Source of the DNA: Pseudomonas sp. MYb60
Lineage (GTDB): Bacteria; Pseudomonadota; Gammaproteobacteria; Pseudomonadales; Pseudomonadaceae
Reading direction: 5' to 3'
Length of the DNA: 64,000 nucleotides
NCBI RefSeq assembly: GCF_002979555.1
Contig: NZ_PCOZ01000012.1
Location: 1-64,000, forward strand
The notes beneath the pieces were generated by a model. That model saw only the letters and a program-made list of their open reading frames with translations. It did no database searches and was not told the origin of the DNA. This document shows, in pieces, positions 28,223 through 37,422 of the stretch; positions within the stretch are counted from its first letter, which is position 1, and every line of letters begins with the position of its first letter. The translations under genes and the position numbers were made by a program.

Positions 28223-28582
28223 GATGGGTTGCTCCTTGGGAGGGCGATAAAGTGGGTACAGGGCTAATGCTACTCTCGATATGTCGATATAAAAGTTCAT
28301 AAACACAATGGTAATAATCAACAGAATTGATTGTTCACGGCGGAGGCTCTAGACCGAGCCTCTCAAGCCCGCGCTTTTGCACCGTGGTGGGTATTTTCGA
28401 CACGCTCGCGGGTAACATTGGTGCGCGGTGCTGGGCTGGAATGTGTCGGAAGGGTCAGGAATCGAGGTTTTTGCCGGCAAAACGGTGATCGGGTTAAACC
28501 CCCGGGCGGTTTGCCAGTCGTAGTTTTATAAGCTGTTCTTCAAGGCTGTTAATCAGCCAGTCGTATTCAGGAGTCCTGTGCA
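28223..28582. other. Intergenic region between the secreted-protein gene and asmA
   Basis: These 360 bases hold no convincing gene. A perfect 7-base hairpin (GAGGCTC, loop TAGACC, GAGCCTC) lies at 28343-28362. An AT-rich stretch at 28285-28335 probably carries the promoter of the leftward gene. The function of the hairpin is unknown. Confidence 0.4.
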
Positions 28583-30652
28583 ATGACGCGCACTCGTAAA
28601 ATCATCGCTTGGAGCTGCGCCAGCTTCGTTCTGTTAATCGCCGTGGTGGTCTTGGTGCTGGTGTTTTTTGACTGGAACCGTATCAAGCCGCAGATCAACG
28701 CCAAGGTTTCCGAAGAACTGCATCGACCCTTTGCCATCAATGGCAACCTGGCGGTGGTGTGGGCCCGCGAGCCCGATGAAGGCGGCTGGCGGGCCTGGGT
28801 GCCATGGCCGCATGTGATTGCCGAAGACCTGAGCCTGGGTAACCCCGACTGGTCGAAACAGCCGCAAATGGTCACCCTCAAGAAGGTCGAACTGCGCCTC
28901 TCGCCTCTGGCCCTGCTGGCGCAGCGCGTGACGATCCCGCGTATCGACCTCACCGAGCCCAGCGCCCAATTGCAGCGCCTGGCCGATGGCCGCGCCAACT
29001 GGACGTTCAAGTTCGACCCCAAAGACCCAACTGCCGAGCCGTCCAACTGGGTGGTTGATATCGGTGCGATCGGTTTCGACAAAGGCCACGTCACCCTCGA
29101 CGACCAGACCCTCAAGACCCAACTCGATGTGATCATCGACCCGCTGGGCAAGCCAATTCCCTTTGGCGAGATCGTGGGCGATGCAGATGCCAAGAAGGCC
29201 CTGGAAAAAGGCTCGGCGCCGCAGGACTACGCTTTCGCCCTCAAGGTCAAAGGCCAGTACCACGGCCAGAAACTCGACGGCAGCGGCAAGATCGGTGGCT
29301 TGCTGGCGCTGCAGGACGCGGCCAAGCCGTTCCCGCTGCAAGCCCAGGTCAAGATCGCCGACACCCGCATCGCCTTGGCGGGTACCCTGACCGACCCGCT
29401 AAACCTCGGCGCCCTCGACCTGCGTCTGAAACTCGCGGGCGCAAGCCTTGGCAACCTGTACCCGCTGACCGGCGTGACCCTGCCGGATTCACCCGCGTAC
29501 TCCACCGATGGCCACCTGATCGCCAAGCTGCATGAGCCAGGGGGCGCGTCGTTCCGCTATGAAAACTTCAACGGCAAGATCGGCGACAGCGATATCCACG
29601 GCAACCTCGCCTACGTCGCCAGCCAGCCTCGGCCCAAGCTCAGCGGTGCGCTGGTGTCCAACCAACTGTTGATGAAGGACCTCGCGCCTCTGATCGGCGC
29701 CGATTCCAACGCCAAGCAAAAAGCCCGCGGCGGCGAGAGCAAGCAGCCAGCCACCAAAGTGCTGCCGGTGGAAGAGTTCCGCACCGAACGTTGGCGCGAC
29801 ATGGATGCGGACGTCGAATTCACCGGCAAGCGCATCGTGCACAGCGCCGAACTGCCGTTCAACAATCTCTACACCCACCTGGTGCTCAACGACGGCCAAC
29901 TGAGCCTCGAGCCGCTGCGCTTCGGGGTCGCCGGCGGCAAGCTGGATGCACAGATTCGCCTGAATGGCCGGATCACGCCGATGGAAGGCCGCGCAAAACT
30001 GACGGCGCGCAACTTCAAGCTCAAGCAACTGTTTCCCACCTTCGAACCGATGAAAACCAGCTTCGGCGAGCTCAACGGCGATGCCGATATTGCCGGGCGG
30101 GGTAATTCCGTGGCCGCGCTGCTGGGCAGTTCCAATGGTGACCTGAAGATGTTGATCAACGACGGTGCGATCAGCCGTGGCTTGATGGAAATCGCCGGGC
30201 TCAACGTGGGCAACTACGTGGTAGGGCGTCTGTTTGGCGACAAGGAAGTGAAGATCAACTGCGCGGCGGCGGATTTCGGCATCAAGACCGGCCTGGCGAC
30301 CACACGGTTGTTTGTCTTCGATACCGAGAACGCGATCATTTATATCGATGGCACGGCGAACATGGCCACGGAGCAGTTGGACCTGACCATCACCCCGGAA
30401 TCGAAGGGCTTCCGCCTGTTCTCACTGCGTTCACCGTTGTACGTCAACGGGCCGTTCATCAAGCCTAATGCGGGTGTGAAGGCCATTCCGCTGGCCTTGC
30501 GTGGTGCGGGGATGGTGGCGCTGGGTGTGATCGCCGGGCCTGCTGCCGGCCTGCTCGCACTGGTCGCGCCAAGCGGCGGTGAGCCCAATGAATGCGCGCC
30601 GTTGCTGCAACAGATGAAAGAAGGCAAAGCCCCGAAAACCGTCAAGGGCTGA
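28583..30652 (+). CDS. AsmA family protein
   Basis: A 689-residue protein with one N-terminal transmembrane helix (about 9-30) and a long periplasmic part. The N-terminal AsmA domain begins VFFDWNRIKPQINAKVSEEL. The C-terminal AsmA region runs about 440-640 (FGELNGDADIAGRGNSVAALLGSSNGDL). These bridge-like beta-rich proteins are linked to phospholipid transport and outer-membrane balance. The start follows CAGGAG. Single gene. Confidence 0.88.
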   Translation: MTRTRKIIAWSCASFVLLIAVVVLVLVFFDWNRIKPQINAKVSEELHRPFAINGNLAVVWAREPDEGGWRAWVPWPHVIAEDLSLGNPDWSKQPQMVTLKKVELRLSPLALLAQRVTIPRIDLTEPSAQLQRLADGRANWTFKFDPKDPTAEPSNWVVDIGAIGFDKGHVTLDDQTLKTQLDVIIDPLGKPIPFGEIVGDADAKKALEKGSAPQDYAFALKVKGQYHGQKLDGSGKIGGLLALQDAAKPFPLQAQVKIADTRIALAGTLTDPLNLGALDLRLKLAGASLGNLYPLTGVTLPDSPAYSTDGHLIAKLHEPGGASFRYENFNGKIGDSDIHGNLAYVASQPRPKLSGALVSNQLLMKDLAPLIGADSNAKQKARGGESKQPATKVLPVEEFRTERWRDMDADVEFTGKRIVHSAELPFNNLYTHLVLNDGQLSLEPLRFGVAGGKLDAQIRLNGRITPMEGRAKLTARNFKLKQLFPTFEPMKTSFGELNGDADIAGRGNSVAALLGSSNGDLKMLINDGAISRGLMEIAGLNVGNYVVGRLFGDKEVKINCAAADFGIKTGLATTRLFVFDTENAIIYIDGTANMATEQLDLTITPESKGFRLFSLRSPLYVNGPFIKPNAGVKAIPLALRGAGMVALGVIAGPAAGLLALVAPSGGEPNECAPLLQQMKEGKAPKTVKG

Positions 30653-30671
30653 CGGCTAAACGCAGCACCCA

Positions 30672-30701
30672 ATGTGGGAGGGGGCTTGCCCCCTCTCACA
30701 T
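30672..30701. repeat. REP hairpin after asmA
   Basis: ATGTGGGAGGGGGC pairs with GCCCCCTCTCACAT around TT with one mismatch. It lies between the convergent asmA and ferritin-like genes. Confidence 0.75.
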
Positions 30702-30721
30702 GGTTCCTGCGCTGCCAGCAA

Positions 30722-31252
30722 TTACAGGCTTTCGAGAATGTCAGCCATGTCGTCGGCGTGTTCTTCTTCCTGGGCCAGGATTTCTTCGAACAGGCGGCGC
30801 GTGGTTGGATCCTTGTCACCGATGTATTGGATGATTTCGCGATAGCTATCCACCGCAATCCGTTCGGCCACCAGGTCTTCGTAAACCATTTCTTTCAACG
30901 AATTGCCCGCCACGTATTGGGCGTGGGAATTTTTCGACAACAGGTCCGGATTGAACTCTGGCTCACCGCCAAGCTGCACGATGCGCTCGGCAAGTTTGTC
31001 GGCGTGCTCGGCTTCCTGGGTGGCGTGCTCCAGAAATTCCTCGGCGGCCACATGGGCTTTGACGCCGCTGGCCATGAAATAGTGGCGCTTGTAGCGCAGC
31101 ACGCAGACCAGTTCAGTGGCGAGCGAACCGTTGAGCAAGCGAATGATTTCTTCGCGGTCAGCGTCGTAGCCCTCGGTCACGGCACCGTTTTCGACGTTCT
31201 GGCGGGCGCGCTGGCGCAGGGTCGCAACGTCAGTCAAGTTTGCTTCAGTCAT
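30722..31252 (-). CDS. Bacterioferritin-like (ferritin-like domain) protein
   Basis: A 176-residue four-helix-bundle protein. Two ExxH-type metal motifs are seen, in QEAEHADKLAERI and AQEEEHADDMADIL. Further carboxylates in SLATELVCVLRYKRHYF and YEDLVAERIAVDSYREI complete a di-iron site. It probably stores iron or detoxifies peroxide in the cytoplasm. No heme-ligand methionine can be assigned with confidence, so it may be a Dps-like or bacterioferritin-like relative rather than true Bfr. Single gene. Confidence 0.85.
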   Translation of the reverse strand: MTEANLTDVATLRQRARQNVENGAVTEGYDADREEIIRLLNGSLATELVCVLRYKRHYFMASGVKAHVAAEEFLEHATQEAEHADKLAERIVQLGGEPEFNPDLLSKNSHAQYVAGNSLKEMVYEDLVAERIAVDSYREIIQYIGDKDPTTRRLFEEILAQEEEHADDMADILESL

Positions 31253-31428
31253 CTCAATCTCCTGGTACTAATCCGGTTTTGCGCCACGCTCTGCCGGCGT
31301 GATCGCTCCAAGTTGTGAGTGCCGCGCTGCGCAAAAAGTTTTATCTGATTTGCCCGCAGCGTCATCAGCCCGACTTGAGGCTGGGCTAGGCTCACTGTCA
31401 GGTGAGGATTTTCGAGGACGTTCGCCCC

Positions 31429-32319
31429 ATGCCGCAGTCGTTGGCTACGCGTTACCCCCTGGTGCTGGTGCCTGGCATGCTCGGCTTCGTGCGCCTGGGC
31501 TGGTTCCCCTACTGGTACGGTATCGTCCCGGCGTTGCGCAAAGGCGGGGCGCAGGTGTTTGCCGTGCAGGTGGCGCCGCTGGATTCCAGCGAAGTGCGCG
31601 GCGAGCAACTGCTGGTGCACATCGAGCGCATTCGTCGCGAGACCGGCGCCGACAAGGTCAACCTGATCGGTCATAGCCAAGGTTCACTCACCGCACGTTA
31701 TGCGGCGGCCAGGCGCCCGGAGTGGGTGGCGTCGGTAACCTCGGTGGCCGGGCCGAATCATGGCTCGGAGCTGGCCGACCATATCCACGCCCATTACCCG
31801 GTCGAGGGCGTGAAAGGCCGGATCATGAGCGCGCTGTTCCATCTGGTCGCCTGGGTGATGGGTGTGCTGGAAACCGGCTATCGCGGGCCACGCTTCAAGG
31901 CGGACTTGCAGGCGTCGCACCATTCGTTGACCAGTGCCGGTGTGGCGCTGTTCAACCGCCAATACCCCCAAGGCCTGCCCGACACCTGGGGCGGGCAGGG
32001 CGCGGAAGTGGTCGATGACGTGCGTTATTACTCCTGGTCCGGCACCTTGCAGCCAGGGATCACCGACCGTGGTCGCAACCTCTTCGATGGTACGAATCGC
32101 AGCTGCCGCCTGTTCGCTCGCAGCTTCGTGCGCGAGAAGGGCCAGTGTGATGGCATGGTCGGTCGCTACAGTTCACATTTGGGGTTGGTGATCGGCGACG
32201 ACTATCCCCTGGACCACTTCGACATCGTCAACCAGTCCATGGGGTTGGTCGGCAAGGGTGCCGAGCCGATCCGGCTGTTCGTCGAACATGCGCAGAGACT
32301 CAAGGCTGCGGGGGTCTAG
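31429..32319 (+). CDS. Triacylglycerol lipase without signal peptide
   Basis: A 296-residue alpha/beta hydrolase of bacterial lipase family I. The start at 31429 gives MPQSLATRYPLVLVPGMLGF, and the oxyanion region VLVPGMLGF stands within 25 residues of the N-terminus with no signal peptide. Nucleophile Ser83 is in IGHSQGS. The CRLF...QCDGMVGR cysteine pair, the acid Asp in that segment and the His in SSHLG follow family I. No lipase foldase gene is adjacent. Related P. fluorescens lipases lacking a signal peptide are known, so an intracellular role is possible. Confidence 0.85.
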   Translation: MPQSLATRYPLVLVPGMLGFVRLGWFPYWYGIVPALRKGGAQVFAVQVAPLDSSEVRGEQLLVHIERIRRETGADKVNLIGHSQGSLTARYAAARRPEWVASVTSVAGPNHGSELADHIHAHYPVEGVKGRIMSALFHLVAWVMGVLETGYRGPRFKADLQASHHSLTSAGVALFNRQYPQGLPDTWGGQGAEVVDDVRYYSWSGTLQPGITDRGRNLFDGTNRSCRLFARSFVREKGQCDGMVGRYSSHLGLVIGDDYPLDHFDIVNQSMGLVGKGAEPIRLFVEHAQRLKAAGV

Positions 32320-32342
32320 TGGGGAGACCGCGTCATCGTTCT

Positions 32343-32407
32343 TCGCAGGCAAGCCAGCTCCCGCATTGGACCGAGTCCGTGCTGACCGCTCGGTCCAATG
32401 TGGCAGC
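32343..32407. repeat. REPIN-like pair of the GCAGGCAAGCCAGC subtype
   Basis: Between convergent genes. The interior carries a perfect 11-base stem, ATTGGACCGAG (32365-32375) with CTCGGTCCAAT (32389-32399). It may terminate both transcripts. Confidence 0.65.
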
Positions 32408-32418
32408 CGGGCGTTTGT

Positions 32419-33306
32419 TCAGGTAACGCTGACCTTGCGGTTGAACGGCGTGGTCCAGCGCTCCGACAGAATCACCCCGCCCAGGGTCAGCAAACCGCCC
32501 ACCAGGTGGTACAGCGCCAACGCTTCTTTCAACACCACCGCAGCAATCAACGCCGTGATCAACGGCAGCAGATTGAAAAACAACGTGGTTCGACTCGGGC
32601 CCAGTGTTTTCACCGAATGCATCCACGCCAGCGGCGCGAGCATCGACGCCAGTAAACACGCATACATCACCAGCGGAATGTTCGCCCAGTTCAGGCCGGC
32701 CTTGTCTGACAACAGATACAGCGGCAATAACACCACCACCGCTACCAGTACCTGCAAATACAGCAACACCAGCGGCGGCAGGCGCAGCTGCCATTTTTTC
32801 AGCAGGGTGCTGTAGACCGCGTAGGCGAGGGTGGCGACCAGCATCATCGCGTCCCCCAGGTTCACGCCATGTTGCAACAACGCGCCGAGGCTGCCGGACG
32901 ACACCACCACGACCACCCCGGCAAACGACAGCACTGCACCGGTCATGGCGCCGTAGGTGAGGCGCTGGCCCAGGCTGATGATGGCTGCAGTCAGCGCCAT
33001 CAGCGGCATCAGCGACAGGATGATGCCCATGTTGGTCGCCGTGGTCAGTGATGCGGCGTAGTACGCCAGGCTCTGGTACACCGCCATGCCCAGCACGCCA
33101 AGGACGACGATCTTGCCCAGGTTCGGGCGGATCAGCGCCCAGTTGGCCGCCACCGGTTTGAGCATGAACGGGGTAAACAGCAGCGCCGCCAGCAGCCAGC
33201 GGTAAAAACCGATCTCGGACGGGAAGATCGAGCCCACGGCCAGTTTGTTGACCACGGTGTTGCCGGCCCAGATCAAGATGGCCAGCAGGGGATACGCGTA
33301 TTGCAT
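32419..33306 (-). CDS. EamA/DMT-family transporter
   Basis: A 295-residue inner-membrane protein of ten hydrophobic helices made of two EamA repeats (about 1-140 and 150-290), read from MQYAYPLLAILIWAG. Such proteins export amino acids and other small metabolites. It is divergent from an AraC regulator with a shared 97-base region carrying repeated ATCCAGAC sites, so that regulator probably controls it. Substrate unknown. Confidence 0.85.
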   Translation of the reverse strand: MQYAYPLLAILIWAGNTVVNKLAVGSIFPSEIGFYRWLLAALLFTPFMLKPVAANWALIRPNLGKIVVLGVLGMAVYQSLAYYAASLTTATNMGIILSLMPLMALTAAIISLGQRLTYGAMTGAVLSFAGVVVVVSSGSLGALLQHGVNLGDAMMLVATLAYAVYSTLLKKWQLRLPPLVLLYLQVLVAVVVLLPLYLLSDKAGLNWANIPLVMYACLLASMLAPLAWMHSVKTLGPSRTTLFFNLLPLITALIAAVVLKEALALYHLVGGLLTLGGVILSERWTTPFNRKVSVT

Positions 33307-33346
33307 TGAAGGAAACCAGGTGTGTTGATGAGGCAGGATTATCCCC

Positions 33347-33402
33347 TGTCTGGATCGAAGCCTATACTGCGATCCAGACAACCGACCTGTGTATCCAGAC
33401 AA
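33347..33402. promoter_or_regulatory. Probable AraC-regulator operator array
   Basis: TGTCTGGATCG (33347-33357) and CGATCCAGACA (33370-33380) form a perfect 11-base inverted repeat. A third copy, ATCCAGACAA (33393-33402), repeats the second in direct orientation after 21 bases, two helical turns, and abuts the AraC start codon. The layout fits activation of the divergent exporter plus autorepression. Confidence 0.65.
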
Positions 33403-33403
33403 C

Positions 33404-34192
33404 ATGGCCCGACATACCATACGCCTCGCCGATTTCCCCAGCCTGCCCAGCCCGGTGTATTTTCGTTATTCGGATTTTGCCCCCGACACCGAGTGCACGC
33501 CGCATCGGCACTTCTGGGGTTCGCTGGACTATTCCGCCAGTGGTGTGATGCGCATGGAAGTGGCGGGCAGTCGCTTCATGTCGCCGCCGCAATATGCGGT
33601 GTGGGTGCCGCCGCACACCGAGCACAGTTCCTACAACGCTGAGGCGATCATTTACCACTCGGTGGGCCTCGCGCCGCATCTCTGCGAGCAACTGCCCCGA
33701 CAGCCGTGCACCCTGGCGATCAGCGATATTCTCAAGGCGATCCTCAGCGATTTCGCCCAGCGCGACGTGAACATTCCCGAGACCGAGGCCGATGTGCGCC
33801 TGGCCCAGGTGCTGGTGGACCAACTCCAACAGGCGCCGATCCACGAGGGATTCCTGCCCTATGCCCGCCATCCCGGGCTGCTCGGCGTACTCGAAGGCCT
33901 GCAGGCAGACCCTGCCGACAACCGCCCGCTGGCCCACTGGGCCGCCCAGGTGCATGTCAGCGAACGCACCCTGGCTCGTCAGTTTGTGCGGGAGTTGGGC
34001 ATGAGTTTCGGCGAATGGCGCCAGCGCCTGCGCTACCTCGCCGCCATCGAGGCCTTGGCCAGTGAGCACAGCGTGCAACACGTGGCATTCGACCTCGGTT
34101 ACAGCACCGCCTCGGCCTTCATTGCCATGTTCCAGCGCCATGCCGGCTGCACCCCGGAGCAGTACCGACGGGCAAATCTGCGTGGCCGGTGA
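33404..34192 (+). CDS. AraC-family regulator
   Basis: A 262-residue protein. The N-terminal cupin-like sensor domain covers about 10-110 (HRHFWGSLDYS, YAVWVPPHTEHSSYN). The C-terminal double helix-turn-helix covers about 165-260 (VSERTLARQFVRELGMSFGEWRQRLR, then VAFDLGYSTASAFIAMFQRHAGCTPEQYRR). It probably regulates the divergent DMT exporter. Ligand unknown. ATG at 33404. Confidence 0.88.
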   Translation: MARHTIRLADFPSLPSPVYFRYSDFAPDTECTPHRHFWGSLDYSASGVMRMEVAGSRFMSPPQYAVWVPPHTEHSSYNAEAIIYHSVGLAPHLCEQLPRQPCTLAISDILKAILSDFAQRDVNIPETEADVRLAQVLVDQLQQAPIHEGFLPYARHPGLLGVLEGLQADPADNRPLAHWAAQVHVSERTLARQFVRELGMSFGEWRQRLRYLAAIEALASEHSVQHVAFDLGYSTASAFIAMFQRHAGCTPEQYRRANLRGR

Positions 34193-34263
34193 AGTTGTAA
34201 CAGGCTTTGACTACACTGCTGGGTAGGCCGTGCCCCCCGGCGCGGTAACCGGGAGAAAACTCC

Positions 34264-34563
34264 ATGAAGATGCTGCGCATTCCGCTGTTGATGATGGGCC
34301 TGCTGCTGTGTTCCCAGGGCTATGCTGCCACCGCCCAGCAAAACAAGATGACCACGTGCAACGCCGAAGCCACCACCAAGACCCTCAAGGGTGATGACCG
34401 CAAGGCGTTCATGAAAACCTGCCTGTCGGCCCCGGCGGCCAATGACGCCAAGACCCTGACACCGCAGCAGCAGAAGATGAAGGACTGCAATGCCTCAGCG
34501 AAAACCAAGGCGCTGACCGGTGATGCGCGCAAGACCTTCATGAGCACTTGCCTCAAAGGCTGA
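34264..34563 (+). CDS. psiF: PsiF-family small secreted protein
   Basis: A 99-residue precursor with signal peptide MKMLRIPLLMMGLLLCSQGYA. Two PsiF repeats follow, each with two Cys: TTCNAEATTKTLKGDDRKAF...TCLS and KDCNASAKTKALTGDARKTF...TCLKG. The name comes from a phosphate-starvation-inducible E. coli gene; the biochemical role is unknown. Periplasmic by inference. GGGAG precedes the ATG. Confidence 0.88.
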   Translation: MKMLRIPLLMMGLLLCSQGYAATAQQNKMTTCNAEATTKTLKGDDRKAFMKTCLSAPAANDAKTLTPQQQKMKDCNASAKTKALTGDARKTFMSTCLKG

Positions 34564-34590
34564 TAACGATTTCAAAGCCTCTGAGGCCCA

Positions 34591-34677
34591 ATGGGGGAGC
34601 TGGCTTGCCTGCGATAGCATCACCCCGGTGTTCCTGATGCACCGAGGCGCCCGCATCGCAGGCAAGCCAGCGCCCAC
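34591..34677. repeat. REPIN-like pair of the GCAGGCAAGCCAGC subtype
   Basis: GGAGCTGGCTTGCCTGCGAT and ATCGCAGGCAAGCCAGCGCC face each other across about 45 bases. They lie in the 213-base gap before the AI-2E family gene, which otherwise holds nothing I can identify. Confidence 0.75.
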
Positions 34678-34776
34678 ACAAGCCCCACTTGATCGCATTA
34701 GCACCCTGACCTCTCGCTTGATTCCCTCAAGGCTGGCAGACTGCCCATCCTTTAACGCCGTTCGTTTTGAGGCTGT

Positions 34777-35790
34777 ATGCCAACGTTTTCTCAGCGTCAT
34801 GTGTTGTTGCTGGCCAGCTACATCATCATTTTCGGCGGATTGCTGCTGGTACTGCCGCTGAAACTGCTGCCCAGCCTGCTGGCCGGCCTGTTGGTGTTCG
34901 AACTGGTCAACATGCTAACCCCGCAACTGCAACGGCTGATCGAAGGTCGGCGCGCGCGCTGGCTGGCGGTCGCCTTGCTCGGCACCCTGATCGTCAGCGT
35001 GCTGACCCTGATCTTCGCCGGTGCCATCAGCTTCCTGCTCCACGAAGCGGAAAACCCCGGGGCCTCCCTCGACAAATTCATGGGCGTGGTCGACCGCGCG
35101 CGCGGCCAGCTGCCGCCGTTCATCGACGCGTACTTGCCTGCCAGCGCCGCCGAATTCCGTGTGGCCATCGGCGACTGGATGAGCAAGCACCTCAGCGAGC
35201 TGCAACTGGTGGGTAAAGATGCCGCCCACATGTTCGTCACCCTGCTGATCGGCATGGTGCTCGGCGCGATCATCGCCCTGCAGCGCGTGCCCGACCTGAC
35301 CAAGCGCAAGCCCCTGGCCGCCGCACTGTTTGACCGTCTGCACCTGTTGGTCCAGGCCTTTCGCAACATCGTCTTCGCGCAAATCAAGATCGCCGCGCTC
35401 AACACCGCCTTCACTGCGGTGTTCCTCGCCGTGGTATTGCCGCTGTGCGGGATTCACCTGCCGCTGACCAAAACCCTGATCGTGCTGACCTTCCTGCTCG
35501 GTTTGCTGCCGGTGATTGGCAACCTGATGTCCAACACGCTGATCACCATCGTCGCGCTGTCGCTGTCGATCTGGGTGGCGGTGGCGGCGCTGGGCTACCT
35601 GATCGTGATCCACAAGATCGAGTACTTCCTCAATGCGCGCATTGTGGGCGGGCAGATCAGTGCCAAGTCGTGGGAATTATTGCTGGCGATGCTGGTGTTC
35701 GAGGCCGCGTTCGGGCTGCCCGGCGTGGTGGCGGGGCCGATTTACTACGCGTATCTCAAGAGTGAGCTGAAGCTCGGCGGGATGGTTTAA
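34777..35790 (+). CDS. AI-2E family (PerM/TqsA-like) membrane protein
   Basis: A 337-residue inner-membrane protein with about seven helices: a pair near 10-50, one near 65-90, then a cluster from 155 to 330. The C-terminal part (GLLPVIGNLMSNTLITIVAL, YLIVIHKIEYFLNARIVGG) is the family signature. Members are linked to export of autoinducer-2 or to Na+/H+ antiport. I cannot choose between them from sequence. Confidence 0.82.
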   Translation: MPTFSQRHVLLLASYIIIFGGLLLVLPLKLLPSLLAGLLVFELVNMLTPQLQRLIEGRRARWLAVALLGTLIVSVLTLIFAGAISFLLHEAENPGASLDKFMGVVDRARGQLPPFIDAYLPASAAEFRVAIGDWMSKHLSELQLVGKDAAHMFVTLLIGMVLGAIIALQRVPDLTKRKPLAAALFDRLHLLVQAFRNIVFAQIKIAALNTAFTAVFLAVVLPLCGIHLPLTKTLIVLTFLLGLLPVIGNLMSNTLITIVALSLSIWVAVAALGYLIVIHKIEYFLNARIVGGQISAKSWELLLAMLVFEAAFGLPGVVAGPIYYAYLKSELKLGGMV

Positions 35791-35815
35791 GTCTTGTGTT
35801 GGCTGGGCTGGCCTC

Positions 35816-35887
35816 ATCGGGGGCAAGCCCCCTCTCACCCTTTGATGTGTGAATACCTTCAAATGTGGGAGAGGGCATGCCCCCGAT
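35816..35887. repeat. REPIN-like inverted pair (GGGGGC family)
   Basis: ATCGGGGGCAAGCCCCCTC and GAGGGCATGCCCCCGAT flank a short spacer, between the convergent AI-2E family and Hsp70 genes. Confidence 0.8.
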
Positions 35888-35915
35888 GGGGTCGCCACAG
35901 TCTCTGAGCTAAAAC

Positions 35916-37184
35916 TCAGTGCCCGTAGCGCTTGCTGGCCTCAATCGCCAAACCACTGCCGATACTGCCAAAGATATTGCCTTCCACATGCCGCGCGTTC
36001 GGCAGCATCGCCGAGATGCTGTGGCGCAGCGCCGGAATCCCGCTGGAGCCACCGGTAAAGAACACCGTATCCACCTGCGCCACGCTCACCGAAGCGTCGT
36101 TGAGCAACTGCGTCACGCTACCGCGCACACGCTCAAGCAACGTATCGATGGACGATTCGAACAGCGCGCGGCTCAGGTCTACGCTCAGGCCCGCTTCGAT
36201 ACGGTCCAGTGCTACGTGGCGGCTGTCCTCGTGGGTCAGCTGGATCTTGGTTTCTTCGACTTCCATGGCCAGCCAGTGCCCGGCGCGTTCTTCGATCAGC
36301 TTGAACAAACGGTCGATGCCGCCCGTGTCTTCGATGTCGTAGCGCATGCTGCCCAGGGCCAGCTGGGACTTCTGCGAGTACACCGAGTTGATGGTGTGCC
36401 AGGTGGCCAGGTTCATGTGATGGCTGGTGGGCATGTAGGCGCCGCTTTTCATGCGGCTGCCGTAGCCGAACAGCGGCATCATGCCGTTCAGCGACAGCTG
36501 TTTGTCGAAGTCGGTGCCGCCGATGTGCACACCGCCGGTGGCGAGGATGTCGCTCTGGCGGTTGTCGTTGTGGCGACGGTCCGGGGACAGGCGCACCAGC
36601 GAGAAGTCGGACGTACCGCCGCCGATGTCGACGATCAGCACCAGCTCTTCTTTCTGGATGGTGGACTCGTAGTCGAACGCCGCGGCAATCGGTTCGTACT
36701 GGAACGAAATGTCCTTGAAGCCGATCTTGCGCGCCACGTCCACCAGGGTGTTCTCGGCCTCTTGGTCGGCCATGGGGTCGTCATCGACGAAGAACACCGG
36801 GCGGCCCAGCACCACTTCTTCGAACTCACGGCCGGCGTTGGCTTCGGCGCGGCTCTTGAGCTGGCCGATGAACAATGCCAGCAGGTCGGTGAACGGCATC
36901 GCTGTGCCGAGCACGCTGGTGTCGTGCTTGATCAGCTTGGAGCCCAGCAGGCTCTTGAGCGAGCGCATCAGCCGGCCTTCGTAGTTTTCCAGGTACTCGT
37001 GCAACGCCAGGCGGCCGTACACCGGGCGGCGTTCCTCGAAGTTGAAGAACACCACCGACGGCAACGTGATCTTGTCGTCCTCCAGCGCAATGAGCGTCTC
37101 CTCGCCGGGGCGGATCCAGCCGACGGTGGAGTTGGACGTGCCAAAGTCGATGCCGCAGGCACGGGCTGGGGATGAGTTTTCCAT
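35916..37184 (-). CDS. Hsp70-family protein (YegD-like)
   Basis: A 422-residue protein starting at MENSSPARACGIDFGTSNST, with the actin-like ATPase phosphate-1 motif GIDFGTSNS. The phosphate-2 motif is VDIGGGTSDFSLVRLS, and the adenosine motif is FFTGGSSGIPALRHSI. The peptide-binding domain of DnaK is absent, as in E. coli YegD. It is divergent from the J-protein gene cbpA 238 bases away, suggesting a chaperone/co-chaperone link. The 238-base gap shows no other gene. Confidence 0.88.
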   Translation of the reverse strand: MENSSPARACGIDFGTSNSTVGWIRPGEETLIALEDDKITLPSVVFFNFEERRPVYGRLALHEYLENYEGRLMRSLKSLLGSKLIKHDTSVLGTAMPFTDLLALFIGQLKSRAEANAGREFEEVVLGRPVFFVDDDPMADQEAENTLVDVARKIGFKDISFQYEPIAAAFDYESTIQKEELVLIVDIGGGTSDFSLVRLSPDRRHNDNRQSDILATGGVHIGGTDFDKQLSLNGMMPLFGYGSRMKSGAYMPTSHHMNLATWHTINSVYSQKSQLALGSMRYDIEDTGGIDRLFKLIEERAGHWLAMEVEETKIQLTHEDSRHVALDRIEAGLSVDLSRALFESSIDTLLERVRGSVTQLLNDASVSVAQVDTVFFTGGSSGIPALRHSISAMLPNARHVEGNIFGSIGSGLAIEASKRYGH

Positions 37185-37422
37185 GACAATCAGGTTCCGG
37201 TTGAAAAACGGCCGCGCAGTGTATGCCAGTCGAGGGCGGATGCGTAGGCCGACCATCCGTTAAATCGTGCTTGAATCCTGGGGATTTGCCCCCACATCTG
37301 CTGCATACGGCGAATGCCGATAACACTTTGACGCACCCCCAGGCCACATCTCTCAACAGGTGCAAAGCAGCGCACGTTGTGCCCCGGGCTGTGCGATCTC
37401 GATTAAGGATGGTGAACCGCCG

